From the NCBI RefSeq assembly GCF_963974425.1, contig NZ_CAXBCK010000020.1, positions 1-62,476 of the forward strand: a stretch of DNA of 62,476 bases, given 5' to 3'. A program made the position numbers and the translations under genes. Origin of the DNA: Marixanthomonas sp963974425. Its GTDB lineage: Bacteria > Bacteroidota > Bacteroidia > Flavobacteriales > Flavobacteriaceae. Of this stretch, positions 27,020 to 36,259 are shown piece after piece; position 1 is the first letter of the stretch, and every line of letters starts with the position of its first letter. The notes below the pieces were generated by a model, which saw only the letters and a program-made list of their open reading frames with translations, had not been told where the DNA came from and made no database searches.

Positions 27020-27901
27020 TTAGTAATATTCGTAGCTTCCTTGGGTTTGCAAAACACCGTTTAATTTTTTTTCGGAGCTCACGGGATAATTAGAACTGTC
27101 ATACTCATAAGAGCTAGTAATTGTATAGTTCTCTAAGGGGTCGTTGCTTATAAATGTTGTTTTTGTAACGTTACTAGGTGAAAAGAATAATGAGTGACTT
27201 GACAATAATCCACCATCCCTCCTAACTATATTAAAGTAAAAGTCGTGAAACTCGTTATAAAAGGGATTGTTTTTTCCATCATATTCATACTCGTGGTTTG
27301 TTTCACTGTTAAAATATGCTGTGGTTACCTTTATTTGGCTAATATTGGAAGAAGCGTCGTGTACAATAAGCTCATCACTAATAATTCCTAGGTCAGCTAT
27401 TTGTTTTGTTGAGTTTAATGTTCCATCATTATTGTAATAAAACTCTTTCCGTTCTTGTCCCGTACTATGCCATTGTGCAATAGTTTGATTTTCTTGATAC
27501 GTAAATTTCAATGAATCTTCAACCACTCCGTTATTATCATTGTCAATGAATATTTTTTGAAGTTTGTTTTCAGAATTATACATGTAATTTTCAACAATGT
27601 CAACTGGATAATTTAAATATTTGCGGGATTTTTTGGTGACCTGTCCACTCTCATTATAAGCGTATTCCCAAGTATAATCACCAAAAACATCTATTATGTG
27701 GTCTTTAGTTTTTTTTCCGTTTTCGTTAAAAAAATATTCAACCATATGTCCATTTGGCGAGCCGTTTTCGTCAAATGATATACTTGTGTATTTTTTAATC
27801 TTTAATGCTACATTTTGCTCTTCAGGTTCTGGGTTTTCATCGTCACTGGAGCATGCCAATAACAACAAACTTGCTGTAATTAGAAATATAAAATGTTTCA
27901 T
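27020..27901 (-). CDS. lipoprotein with YD/RHS-like beta repeats
   Basis: 293 residues. Lipobox LLLACSSDDENPE (Cys17). The rest alternates short strands with Tyr/Asn/Gly turns: YFNENGKKTKDHI, YNESGQVTKKSR, YNNDGTLNSTKQI and YEYDGKNNPFYN, resembling the repeats of RHS/YD proteins and of DUF4595-type lipoproteins. Likely a surface or periplasmic binding protein. It starts 3 bp after the miaB stop, breaking the otherwise usual miaB-activator-lptE adjacency, so it looks like an accessory insertion into the operon. Confidence 0.78.
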   Translation of the reverse strand: MKHFIFLITASLLLLACSSDDENPEPEEQNVALKIKKYTSISFDENGSPNGHMVEYFFNENGKKTKDHIIDVFGDYTWEYAYNESGQVTKKSRKYLNYPVDIVENYMYNSENKLQKIFIDNDNNGVVEDSLKFTYQENQTIAQWHSTGQERKEFYYNNDGTLNSTKQIADLGIISDELIVHDASSNISQIKVTTAYFNSETNHEYEYDGKNNPFYNEFHDFYFNIVRRDGGLLSSHSLFFSPSNVTKTTFISNDPLENYTITSSYEYDSSNYPVSSEKKLNGVLQTQGSYEYY

Positions 27902-27904
27902 AAC

Positions 27905-29353
27905 TTAATTATTTTCTGAATACCCAACAGCTTTACCAATCAAAGTGGCTGTTGTGCAGTCGCTAATCTTTACGTTTACAAAATCACCTACTTTATAATG
28001 TTCTTTGGGAAAAACGGCAACCGTATTATGTTGGGTGCGGCCGCTCCATTCTTTATCACTTTTTTTAGACTCTTTTTCAATTAATATTTCTACCGTTTTG
28101 TCTAAAAACTGTTTGGTGCGGTATGCGCTGTGCTGTTGTTGTAGGGCTACAATTTCAGTTAACCTACGTTTTTTTACTGCTTCTGGAACGTCGTCTTCAA
28201 ATTTACGGGCGGCCATTGTTCCTGGGCGTTCGGAATACTTATACATATACCCAAAACCATATTTTACTTGTTCCATTAACGTTAATGTGTCTTGATGGTC
28301 TTGTTCTGTTTCTGTAGGGAAACCAATTATCATATCTTGCGAAATGTAACAATCTGGAATAACGTTACGAATGGTATCTATTAACTTAAAATACTCTTCG
28401 CGTGTGTGCAGGCGGTTCATTTCTTTTAAAATACGGTTGCTTCCACTTTGTACAGGAAGGTGAATGTGGTTGCAGATATTTTTATGTTTTACCATGCTGT
28501 GTAAAACATCTTCGGTCATATCTTGCGGATTGCTTGTTGAAAATCGCACGCGCATCTTGGGTTGTGCTGTAGCAACTAATTCTAATAATTGTGCAAAGTT
28601 GGTTGCCGTGGCTTTCTGCATTTCCGAAGCATCCTTAAAATCTTTTTTAAGTCCGCCGCCATACCATAAGTAGCTATCTACATTTTGTCCTAAAAGCGTA
28701 ATTTCTTTGTACCCTTTTTCAGCTAAATCGTTTACTTCATTCACAATACTTTGTGGATCACGGCTACGTTCGCGCCCTCTGGTAAATGGAACTACGCAAA
28801 ACGTACACATATTGTCACAACCTCTGGTAATACTCACTAAAGCAGTAACGCCATTACTGCCTAAGCGCACGGGAGCAACATCGCCATAGGTTTCTTCTTT
28901 GCTTAATATTACGTTTACAGCATCGCGACCGGCTTCTACTTCTTCAATTAAATTGGGAAGATCCTTGTAGGCATCTGGCCCCACTACCATATCCACGATT
29001 TTTTCTTCTTCGAGAAATTTACTTTTTAAGCGTTCGGCCATACAACCCAATACGCCAACCTTCATTTTCGGATTCTCGAGTTTTACAGCATTGTATTTTT
29101 CAAGACGCTTTCTAACGGTTTGTTCCGCTTTATCACGAATCGAGCAGGTGTTTACCAATACCAAGTCGGCTTCTTCCAGCTTTTGTGTGGTGTTGAATCC
29201 TTCTTTGGCAAGAATAGAAGCTACAATCTCACTATCGCTAAAGTTCATTTGGCAGCCATAGCTTTCAATATAAAGTTTACGAGCGTTTTCTTTTTTAGGT
29301 TCTAGTACTAACGCGTCGCCTTGTATGTTTTCGTCAATGATTTTCTCTTCCAT
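27905..29353 (-). CDS. miaB: tRNA-2-methylthio-N6-dimethylallyladenosine synthase MiaB
   Basis: 482 residues. The N-terminal methylthiotransferase domain supplies Cys34, Cys70 and Cys104 for the auxiliary 4Fe-4S cluster; the radical-SAM motif is C179-DNM-C183-TF-C186, followed by RGRERSRDP. A C-terminal TRAM domain (about 415-478) ends in the substrate-binding region. The enzyme adds a methylthio group to A37 of tRNAs. First gene of a minus-strand run reaching secG. Confidence 0.97.
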   Translation of the reverse strand: MEEKIIDENIQGDALVLEPKKENARKLYIESYGCQMNFSDSEIVASILAKEGFNTTQKLEEADLVLVNTCSIRDKAEQTVRKRLEKYNAVKLENPKMKVGVLGCMAERLKSKFLEEEKIVDMVVGPDAYKDLPNLIEEVEAGRDAVNVILSKEETYGDVAPVRLGSNGVTALVSITRGCDNMCTFCVVPFTRGRERSRDPQSIVNEVNDLAEKGYKEITLLGQNVDSYLWYGGGLKKDFKDASEMQKATATNFAQLLELVATAQPKMRVRFSTSNPQDMTEDVLHSMVKHKNICNHIHLPVQSGSNRILKEMNRLHTREEYFKLIDTIRNVIPDCYISQDMIIGFPTETEQDHQDTLTLMEQVKYGFGYMYKYSERPGTMAARKFEDDVPEAVKKRRLTEIVALQQQHSAYRTKQFLDKTVEILIEKESKKSDKEWSGRTQHNTVAVFPKEHYKVGDFVNVKISDCTTATLIGKAVGYSENN

Positions 29354-29399
29354 AGTTCAATCTAAATAATATGAATTGTTGTAAGAAACAATTGGATTG

Positions 29400-29407
29400 C
29401 AAAGATA
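29400..29407 (-). promoter_or_regulatory. TAnnTTTG -7 box for the miaB run
   Basis: The minus strand reads TATCTTTG 46 bases upstream of the miaB ATG. Confidence 0.5.
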
Positions 29408-29487
29408 CAATTAAAAACCTGTTCGTGCCAAAATGGCAGATTTCTTTTTTATAAATTTACAGTCTAAACTACTAAACTAACTAACAA

Positions 29488-30255
29488 ATGGAACACCCTA
29501 TCTTTCAAAAAATTGTACTAGCTCCTAAACTAGATTTTGGCGATATATTATCTAATAGTCTTGCTCTATTTAAAAAAGTATGGGTCGAAGGTATGGTGCA
29601 TGTTTTAATTTCACTTGGTATATCCATAGTAGTGCTAATTTTGGCTTATTTGCCGATAGTGCCTGTAATGATAAACGAGAGCCAGATGCCGTATGGAGAA
29701 GAATTCAATCCTTTTGTTGAATATTCTGTGCCCGTTATTATAGGTTATTTTCTTTTGTTGTTTGTGTTGATTTTTATTGTACAAGTGGTCAACTATGGGA
29801 TTTCTGCTCACTTTTATAAAGTTATTCAAAAAGCCGATACGGGTAAGCCAATAGATACAGGTGGTTATTTTGTTTTTCTGAAAGGTAATTTTAGTAAATT
29901 ATTTGTCTTGTCTTTGGCAGCTATGGGGATTGCTTTTTTAGCTGCATTATTATGTTATCTGCCTCTTTTTTATGTGATGGTCCCTTTGCAGTTGCTAATT
30001 GTTATTTTTGCTTTTAACCCTGAGATGTCCGTTTCTCAATTAATTAAGGCAAGCTTTAAATTAGGTAATAAATTCTGGATTATCATTTTTGGATTGATAA
30101 TCGTTTCAGGTCTTGTTGCGCAATTAGGAATTTTATTATGTTTTATAGGGATATTTGCAACCGCTTCGTTTGTGCATTTGCCTATGTATTATGTTTATAA
30201 AGATGCGATAGGGTTTGATGAAGATCCATTACCTTCGGAAACAACGACTATATAG
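29488..30255 (+). CDS. polytopic membrane protein of unknown function
   Basis: 255 residues with about six membrane helices in three pairs, alternating with amphipathic segments (FGDILSNSLALFKKVWVEGM near the start; ISAHFYKVIQKADTGKPIDTG in the middle). The layout resembles the DUF975/glycerophosphodiester-phosphodiesterase-membrane-domain group, but no catalytic motif is present. Transcribed divergently from miaB and ending 3 bp from the convergent pyrophosphatase gene. I do not recognise a specific function. Confidence 0.78.
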   Translation: MEHPIFQKIVLAPKLDFGDILSNSLALFKKVWVEGMVHVLISLGISIVVLILAYLPIVPVMINESQMPYGEEFNPFVEYSVPVIIGYFLLLFVLIFIVQVVNYGISAHFYKVIQKADTGKPIDTGGYFVFLKGNFSKLFVLSLAAMGIAFLAALLCYLPLFYVMVPLQLLIVIFAFNPEMSVSQLIKASFKLGNKFWIIIFGLIIVSGLVAQLGILLCFIGIFATASFVHLPMYYVYKDAIGFDEDPLPSETTTI

Positions 30256-30258
30256 GTG

Positions 30259-30876
30259 TTAGTTTGAAACCCTCTTAATTTCCGTAAGCGCTTCTTGCTC
30301 GTCACCCCAACCTTCTATGTTGACCGTGTCCACTGTATCGTAGTTTGAAAACCAAAGCTCGATTATTTTGAGTGCGTCGGGATATTTATCTGAAAACTCC
30401 GTAAAAGTAGTAACTGAAACTGTTTGCAGCCTTTTTTCTGAAGGAATACAGATTACCTTATAATCTTGCTCTCCATTATCTAGAATTTTCAGTACACCAA
30501 TCGGAATAGTTTCCACTACTGAACCTGAAAGTAAACTTGAGGAAATAACCAGCGCGTCTAGTGGGTCTCCGTCGCCACCTTTTGAAGGGTCTGAATACGT
30601 AGAGGGAATAAAGCCGTAATTACCGGGATAGGGTAGGTATTCGATTATTCGGTCTTTCCCGTCTCTTTGGTCGACTTTTAATTTTTTTAGATCTTTATTG
30701 TATTCAACTTTAGCGTTGGTTCCGGCGGGTATTTCAATCACGACATGAATTGTATTGTTGTTTGAAAAGGTAGGAACGTCTGCTAGCGATTGGCAGTTTT
30801 GAAATAAAAATAAAACCATCCCTATTAATATAAGCCTTATAACTAGGTACTTTCGGTACGCGTAAAATTGAATCAT
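30259..30876 (-). CDS. inorganic pyrophosphatase with a lipoprotein signal
   Basis: The start is ATG 30876 (205 residues); the longer open frame upstream runs into topA on the other strand and is spurious. MIQFYAYRKYLVIRLILIGM leads to a lipobox FLFQNC (Cys28), so the enzyme should be exported and lipidated. The soluble family I pyrophosphatase domain follows: IEIPAGTNAKVEYNKD, EYLPYPGNYGFIPST and the metal motif GDGDPLDAL. Family I enzymes are normally cytoplasmic; lipoprotein versions occur in Flavobacteriia. No second, cytoplasmic copy is in this window. Confidence 0.88.
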   Translation of the reverse strand: MIQFYAYRKYLVIRLILIGMVLFLFQNCQSLADVPTFSNNNTIHVVIEIPAGTNAKVEYNKDLKKLKVDQRDGKDRIIEYLPYPGNYGFIPSTYSDPSKGGDGDPLDALVISSSLLSGSVVETIPIGVLKILDNGEQDYKVICIPSEKRLQTVSVTTFTEFSDKYPDALKIIELWFSNYDTVDTVNIEGWGDEQEALTEIKRVSN

Positions 30877-30987
30877 GTAACAGGTTTTAGTAAATTTTAG
30901 AACTGTAATCTCTTGATTTTTTGACTTATACCGTGTTAACGGAAACCTAAATTTTACAAGGTAAACAATGTTATAAAAAAATTCACA

Positions 30988-30995
30988 TACTTTTG
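30988..30995 (+). promoter_or_regulatory. TAnnTTTG -7 box for topA
   Basis: TACTTTTG, 20 bases before the topA ATG and in the gap divergent from the pyrophosphatase. Confidence 0.55.
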
Positions 30996-31015
30996 TAACC
31001 CAAACAAAAATCAAT

Positions 31016-33538
31016 ATGGCAAAGAATTTAGTGATAGTAGAGTCGCCCGCGAAGGCTAAAACCATTGAAAAATTTTTAGGAAATGATTTCAAGGTTACTT
31101 CCAGTTTTGGGCACATTGCAGATCTGCCGTCCAAAGAAATAGGTGTAGATACCGAAGGAGACTTTACTCCTAAATATATAGTCCCGAGTGATAAAAAAAG
31201 CTTGGTAAAAGAATTAAAAAAACTATCAGGGAAAGCAGAGACTGTCTGGCTTGCGAGTGATGAGGACCGGGAAGGAGAAGCCATCGCATGGCACTTAGCA
31301 GAGGAGCTAGACCTGCAAGATGAAAAAACGAAACGGATTGTCTTTCATGAGATTACCAAAACCGCAATCTTAAAAGCGATTGAAAATCCTCGAAAAATAG
31401 ATTACAACCTTGTAAACGCTCAGCAAGCACGTCGAATTTTAGATCGATTAGTGGGATATGAACTTTCACCAGTTTTATGGCGAAAAGTAAAAGGAGGGCT
31501 TTCTGCAGGGCGCGTACAAAGTGTCGCAGTACGATTAATTGTAGAACGCGAACGTGATATTGAAGTGTTCAGTCCAGTGGCTTCATATCGAGTGGATGCT
31601 GAATTTAAAACGGAAGATGGTAGTTCATTTAAAGCAAAAATTCCGAAGAACTTTGAAACAGAAAAAGAAGCGAGAGAATTTCTTCAGAAAAACGTAGGGG
31701 CAAACTATAAAATAGCTGATCTTACTAAAAAACCAGCTAAAAAATCACCTGCACCACCGTTTACAACATCCACGCTTCAACAAGAAGCAGCTAGAAAGTT
31801 ATATTTTTCAGTAGGGAAGACGATGACGATTGCGCAACGTTTGTACGAAGCCGGTTTAATAACCTATATGCGTACCGATAGCGTCAACCTTTCTAACGAT
31901 GCTAAAAAAGCAGCCGAAAAGGAAATTAGTTCCGCTTATGGCGATAAATATAGCCAACCAAGAAATTATAAAGGAAAGTCTAAAGGCGCACAAGAAGCGC
32001 ACGAGGCCATTCGTCCTACCGAAATGGCAAAACATACTATTCAAGGCGATCGTGATCAAGAACGTTTGTACAATTTAATTTGGAAACGTACCATCGCCTC
32101 ACAAATGAGCGATGCACAATTAGAACGCACCAATGTGAAAATTGATGTGTTAGGAAAAGAAAAGGTTTCAGAGCAATTTACTGCGAATGGTGAAATGATA
32201 AAATTTGACGGTTTCCTTCATGTGTATTTAGAAGGTACCGATGCCGAAGATGAAGAAAAAGATGGAATGCTGCCTAACCTAACAAAAGGCGATACATTGG
32301 GTAATAAATTTATCACAGCCACCGAACGTTTTACAAGGCCACCGTATCGATTTACAGAAGCTTCTTTGGTAAAACGATTGGAAGAATTAGGGATTGGACG
32401 TCCGTCAACTTATGCGCCAACAATTTCTACTATTATCAGTCGAAATTATGTAGAGAAAGGAACTATAGAAGGTGTGGAGCGAAAATACATTCAATTAACG
32501 CTTGCAAAAGGCGCTGTAAAAGATAAAACACTGACAGAAACTGTTGGGAGTGATAAAGGAAAATTAGTGCCAACTGATATTGGAATGATTGTAAATGATT
32601 TCTTAGTAGAGCACTTCGGAAATATTCTCGATTATAACTTTACGGCAAAGGTAGAAGAAGATTTTGATGACATTGCCGAAGGAAAAGAGCAGTGGAAAGA
32701 AATGCTTCAGGATTTTTATAAAAAATTTCACCCTCATGTAAAAGACGTTCAGGAAAATGCTGAACGTGAAAGTGGAGAACGTATTTTAGGAGAGCATCCT
32801 GAAACTGGAAGAACTATTTTAGTTCGATTAGGAAAATACGGGCCGATGGCTCAGATTGGAGCGCCAGACGATGAAGAAAAGCAATTTGCTAGTCTGCGTA
32901 CCGATCAACAACTACACTTAGTAACTCTTGAGGAAGTGTTAGACTTATTTAAGCTTCCAAAAGATTTAGGAGAGTACGATGGCGAAGAGGTACAGGCTAA
33001 CAACGGTCGTTATGGACCGTATGTGCGATGGGGGAAGAAATTTATTTCACTGCCAAAAGGCTTGGATCCGTTGGATGTAGATATGGAAAAGGCTAAGGAG
33101 TTAATTGAAGAAAAGAAAAAAGCCGATGCTCCCATTTATGAATATGAAAATTTACCTGTTCAAAAAGGAGTAGGTCGTTTTGGTCCGTTTATAAAATGGA
33201 ACAATATGTTTATTAACGTAAACAAAAAGTATGATTTTGATAATCTTTCAGAAGAAGATATCATTGAATTGATTGAAACCAAAAAGCAGAAAGAAATAGA
33301 TAAGCTTATAAACGAGTGGCCAGATGAAGGTATTCGTTTAGAAAAAGCGCGTTGGGGACGTTTCAATTTAATAAAAGGGAAAACTAAAGTAGAATTACCA
33401 AAAACTACAGAGGCAGATAAGATAACCCTTGATGAGGCTAAAGGTATTTTAGAGAAGAAAGCTCCAAAAAAGAAAACCAAGAAAAAGGCGACCAAGAAAA
33501 AATCAACTAAGAAAAAAACCACAGCTAAGAAAAAATAA
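31016..33538 (+). CDS. topA: DNA topoisomerase I
   Basis: 840 residues. Toprim domain with E9 (VESPAKAK) and the ASDEDREGEAIAWH motif (80-93); catalytic Tyr284 in GLITYMRTDSVN. Type IA core extends to about 600, followed by C-terminal repeats (NNGRYGPYVRWGKKFISLP; GRFGPFIKWN) in place of zinc fingers, and a strongly basic tail of KKK-T/A repeats (about 813-840) that should bind DNA or RNA. Relaxes negative supercoils. Its stop overlaps the next start (TAATG), coupling it to the arginase-fold gene. Confidence 0.97.
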   Translation: MAKNLVIVESPAKAKTIEKFLGNDFKVTSSFGHIADLPSKEIGVDTEGDFTPKYIVPSDKKSLVKELKKLSGKAETVWLASDEDREGEAIAWHLAEELDLQDEKTKRIVFHEITKTAILKAIENPRKIDYNLVNAQQARRILDRLVGYELSPVLWRKVKGGLSAGRVQSVAVRLIVERERDIEVFSPVASYRVDAEFKTEDGSSFKAKIPKNFETEKEAREFLQKNVGANYKIADLTKKPAKKSPAPPFTTSTLQQEAARKLYFSVGKTMTIAQRLYEAGLITYMRTDSVNLSNDAKKAAEKEISSAYGDKYSQPRNYKGKSKGAQEAHEAIRPTEMAKHTIQGDRDQERLYNLIWKRTIASQMSDAQLERTNVKIDVLGKEKVSEQFTANGEMIKFDGFLHVYLEGTDAEDEEKDGMLPNLTKGDTLGNKFITATERFTRPPYRFTEASLVKRLEELGIGRPSTYAPTISTIISRNYVEKGTIEGVERKYIQLTLAKGAVKDKTLTETVGSDKGKLVPTDIGMIVNDFLVEHFGNILDYNFTAKVEEDFDDIAEGKEQWKEMLQDFYKKFHPHVKDVQENAERESGERILGEHPETGRTILVRLGKYGPMAQIGAPDDEEKQFASLRTDQQLHLVTLEEVLDLFKLPKDLGEYDGEEVQANNGRYGPYVRWGKKFISLPKGLDPLDVDMEKAKELIEEKKKADAPIYEYENLPVQKGVGRFGPFIKWNNMFINVNKKYDFDNLSEEDIIELIETKKQKEIDKLINEWPDEGIRLEKARWGRFNLIKGKTKVELPKTTEADKITLDEAKGILEKKAPKKKTKKKATKKKSTKKKTTAKKK

Positions 33539-34704
33539 TGATAGAATTTCTCTCGCCGGTTTCAAAAAAAGTAATCGCCCATAAAGAAGTTTTACCAGAA
33601 GGTGTTTTAGGTAAAAAAATTGAAACACATACTAATTTAGGTGAACTTCCCGATTTAAAAAATGTAAAATTCGCTATTTTAGGAATTCTTGAAAACAGGA
33701 ACGATGTAGATTATATTGGAGAAACAATTTCTTTAGACGCCTTTAGAAAAGCTTTATACTCCTTATACCCAGGAAATTGGTCGCAAACTATCATCGATAT
33801 AGGTAATATCAATAAGGGTGAGACGGTTCAAGATACCTTTTTTGCAGTAAAAACTGTAGTAGAGGCATTGCTTAAAAGAGATATTATCCCGCTTATTCTT
33901 GGAGGTAGTCAGGATTTGCTATACGCTCATTATAGAGCCTACGATTCACACGGAAGTATGATCAACTTAGCTAACGTAGATACTAGGTTTGATTTAGGTG
34001 ATGCGGAAAAACCAATAAACAACAAGTCTTTTGTAGGGAAAATCATTATTGATAAGCCGTATAATCTTTTTAATTATAGCTTGTTAGGATATCAATCATA
34101 TTTTAACGCTCCAGAAGAGATTGCTTTAATGGAAAAATTGTATTTTGACGCCTATAGACTCGGTGAAGTTACTCAAGATATTTCGGTTGTAGAACCAATA
34201 TTACGTGATGCCGATATCGTTGCCTTAGATATTTCGGCAATAAAAAATGCAGAAATGAGTTATAACAATATAACTAGTCCAAACGGATTTGATGGTCGCG
34301 AAATTTGTGCTATATCAAGGTATGCTGGGATAAGTAACCGAGTGAGTTCTTTTGGTGTTTATGAATTGAAAGATTTTAAAAATGCTAAAATTGGAGCTAT
34401 GTTAGTAGCTCAAATTCTATGGTATTTTATTGAAGGAGTCAATTTTAGAGTGCAAGAAGGGGAGTTTGATGATGAGAAAAAGTACACTACTTATAAAGTG
34501 CCAATAGATGATGATGAGGTGTTAACTTTTAAAAAAAGTAATAAAACTGGACGATGGTGGATAGAATTACCATTTATTTCAGGTGTTAATAATAAATTAA
34601 AAACACCAACGTTATTACCTTGCACTTATGGCGATTATTTGAGTGCAACGAATCAAGAGATTCCAGAAAGGTGGTTTAAAGCCCGCCGTAAGAATGAAGT
34701 ATAA
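33538..34704 (+). CDS. arginase/formimidoylglutamase-fold protein with degenerate metal motifs
   Basis: 388 residues with the ureohydrolase fold. The three Mn-binding motifs are altered: GGDHS of arginases is GGSQD (122-126), DAHxD is NVDTR (147-150 region, then FD), and the final DxD is DIS (231-233). Most metal-ligand positions are therefore lost, and a hydrolase activity on formimidoylglutamate or arginine looks unlikely despite the usual database name. No other histidine-degradation gene is nearby. It is translationally coupled to topA (TAATG) and precedes gldK, an order I recall as conserved in Flavobacteriia. A structural or regulatory role is an inference. Confidence 0.82.
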   Translation: MIEFLSPVSKKVIAHKEVLPEGVLGKKIETHTNLGELPDLKNVKFAILGILENRNDVDYIGETISLDAFRKALYSLYPGNWSQTIIDIGNINKGETVQDTFFAVKTVVEALLKRDIIPLILGGSQDLLYAHYRAYDSHGSMINLANVDTRFDLGDAEKPINNKSFVGKIIIDKPYNLFNYSLLGYQSYFNAPEEIALMEKLYFDAYRLGEVTQDISVVEPILRDADIVALDISAIKNAEMSYNNITSPNGFDGREICAISRYAGISNRVSSFGVYELKDFKNAKIGAMLVAQILWYFIEGVNFRVQEGEFDDEKKYTTYKVPIDDDEVLTFKKSNKTGRWWIELPFISGVNNKLKTPTLLPCTYGDYLSATNQEIPERWFKARRKNEV

Positions 34705-34818
34705 TCTAACAAACTAAGAATAAAGAGAGTTTAAGGTTTTTTTAAGAAATATGTTGCTTTTTAAAAATTTTATAAATAGGTTTACGCCCTTAAATCTCGA
34801 AAATTTAACCTGATACCT

Positions 34819-36192
34819 ATGAAGAAGTTTATTGCATTAGCTGCGATTGTTGCCTTTCTATACAGTTGTAATTCCGGAGACCGGGGTGAATTGATAGGGG
34901 CAGAAGGTAAGAAATGGCACCCCGAAAAACCATACGGGATGACTCTTGTCCCAGGTGGATCTTTCATCATGGGTAAAGCTGACGACGATTTTGTTGCCGT
35001 TAATGATGCGCCAACAAAAACGGTTACCGTCCGCTCTTTTTATATGGATGAAACTGAAGTAACAAACGCTGAATATCGACAATTTGTTGAGTGGGTGCGC
35101 GACTCTACCGTACGACTTAAACTTGCTATTTTAGCTGATGAAATGGGTGAAACACCTGGAAACGGCGGAATTGGTGAATTTGCTTTTGTAGACCAAGAAG
35201 ATGAAGAAATGACGCCGTGGGAACAATATAATTATGATAACTATTACGGTATGGGAGAAGATTTCTATGCTGGAAGAAAGATAAATAATGATATTGATTT
35301 AATTTGGGACACTTCAGAATTTCCTGATGAGTTTTATTCCGAAGTAATGGATACCATGTACATCCCTGCTGAAGAAGCATACAATGGGCAGCGTACCATA
35401 GATGTTGATAAATTAAAGTTTCAATATACCTATATGGATATTGGTGCTGCTGCAAAAGCGACAGGAAAAAGCAGAAAAGATTTTATTCAAAAAGAAGAAA
35501 TACGAATTTACCCAGACACAACAGTTTGGATTAAAGATTTCAATTACTCGTATAATGAGCCGATGCATAATGATTACTTCTGGCACGAGGCATATGGAGA
35601 CTATCCTGTAGTAGGAGTAAGTTGGAAACAAGCTAAAGCTTTTTGTGCATGGAGAACCTTGTACAAAAATGCTTATCAAAAATCAAGAGATCGCCAGCAA
35701 GTAAACTCCTTCCGTCTTCCAGGCGAAGCAGAATGGGAGTATGCGGCTAGAGGTGGCTTAGAATCTGCAACGTACCCGTGGGGTGGTCCTTATGCTAAAA
35801 ACGATAGAGGTTGTTTTATGGCAAACTTTAAGCCTTTACGTGGGGATTATGCGGCAGATCAAGCACTTTATACTGTAGAGGCAGATGCTTATGAGCCAAA
35901 TGATTATAATCTGTATAATATGTCAGGTAATGTAAGCGAATGGGTAGCATCTTCTTATGACCCTGCTTCTTATGAATACTCGTCTACTATGAACCCAAAT
36001 GTAAACGATTCAGATAATATGCGTAAAGTGGTTCGAGGCGGTTCTTGGAAAGATGTTGCATACTTCTTACAAGTAAGTACTCGTGATTACGAATATGCTG
36101 ATTCTGCCCGTAGCTATATCGGTTTCAGAACTGTTCAAGATTACATGGGTACAGATGTAACACTTAACGAAAATTTTGGTGACGGACGATAG
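34819..36192 (+). CDS. gldK: gliding motility / type IX secretion lipoprotein GldK
   Basis: 457 residues. Signal with Cys17 (FLYSC) marks an outer-membrane lipoprotein. The mature protein is an FGE-sulfatase-like (C-type-lectin-related) domain: GMTLVPGGSFIMG, TEVTNAEYRQFV, PVVGVSWKQAKAFCAWR, FRLPGEAEWEYAARGG, NMSGNVSEWV and VVRGGSW. Family knowledge: GldK with GldN forms the periplasmic ring of the type IX secretion core. First gene of gldKLMN, 114 bp after the arginase-fold gene. Confidence 0.97.
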   Translation: MKKFIALAAIVAFLYSCNSGDRGELIGAEGKKWHPEKPYGMTLVPGGSFIMGKADDDFVAVNDAPTKTVTVRSFYMDETEVTNAEYRQFVEWVRDSTVRLKLAILADEMGETPGNGGIGEFAFVDQEDEEMTPWEQYNYDNYYGMGEDFYAGRKINNDIDLIWDTSEFPDEFYSEVMDTMYIPAEEAYNGQRTIDVDKLKFQYTYMDIGAAAKATGKSRKDFIQKEEIRIYPDTTVWIKDFNYSYNEPMHNDYFWHEAYGDYPVVGVSWKQAKAFCAWRTLYKNAYQKSRDRQQVNSFRLPGEAEWEYAARGGLESATYPWGGPYAKNDRGCFMANFKPLRGDYAADQALYTVEADAYEPNDYNLYNMSGNVSEWVASSYDPASYEYSSTMNPNVNDSDNMRKVVRGGSWKDVAYFLQVSTRDYEYADSARSYIGFRTVQDYMGTDVTLNENFGDGR

Positions 36193-36259
36193 GCCCCTAT
36201 CTTACAACCTAACTAAAACATTAAATCATACTAACTAAACTAAACTAAAACTTTTTATT

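Noticed and set aside
30877..31284. Upstream part of the long minus-strand frame containing the pyrophosphatase
   Set aside because: It runs antisense through the topA start; the lipoprotein signal begins only at ATG 30876, so the extension is not coding.
33538..34704. Histidine-degradation enzyme HutG
   Set aside because: Metal ligands are altered in all three motifs and no other hut gene is near.
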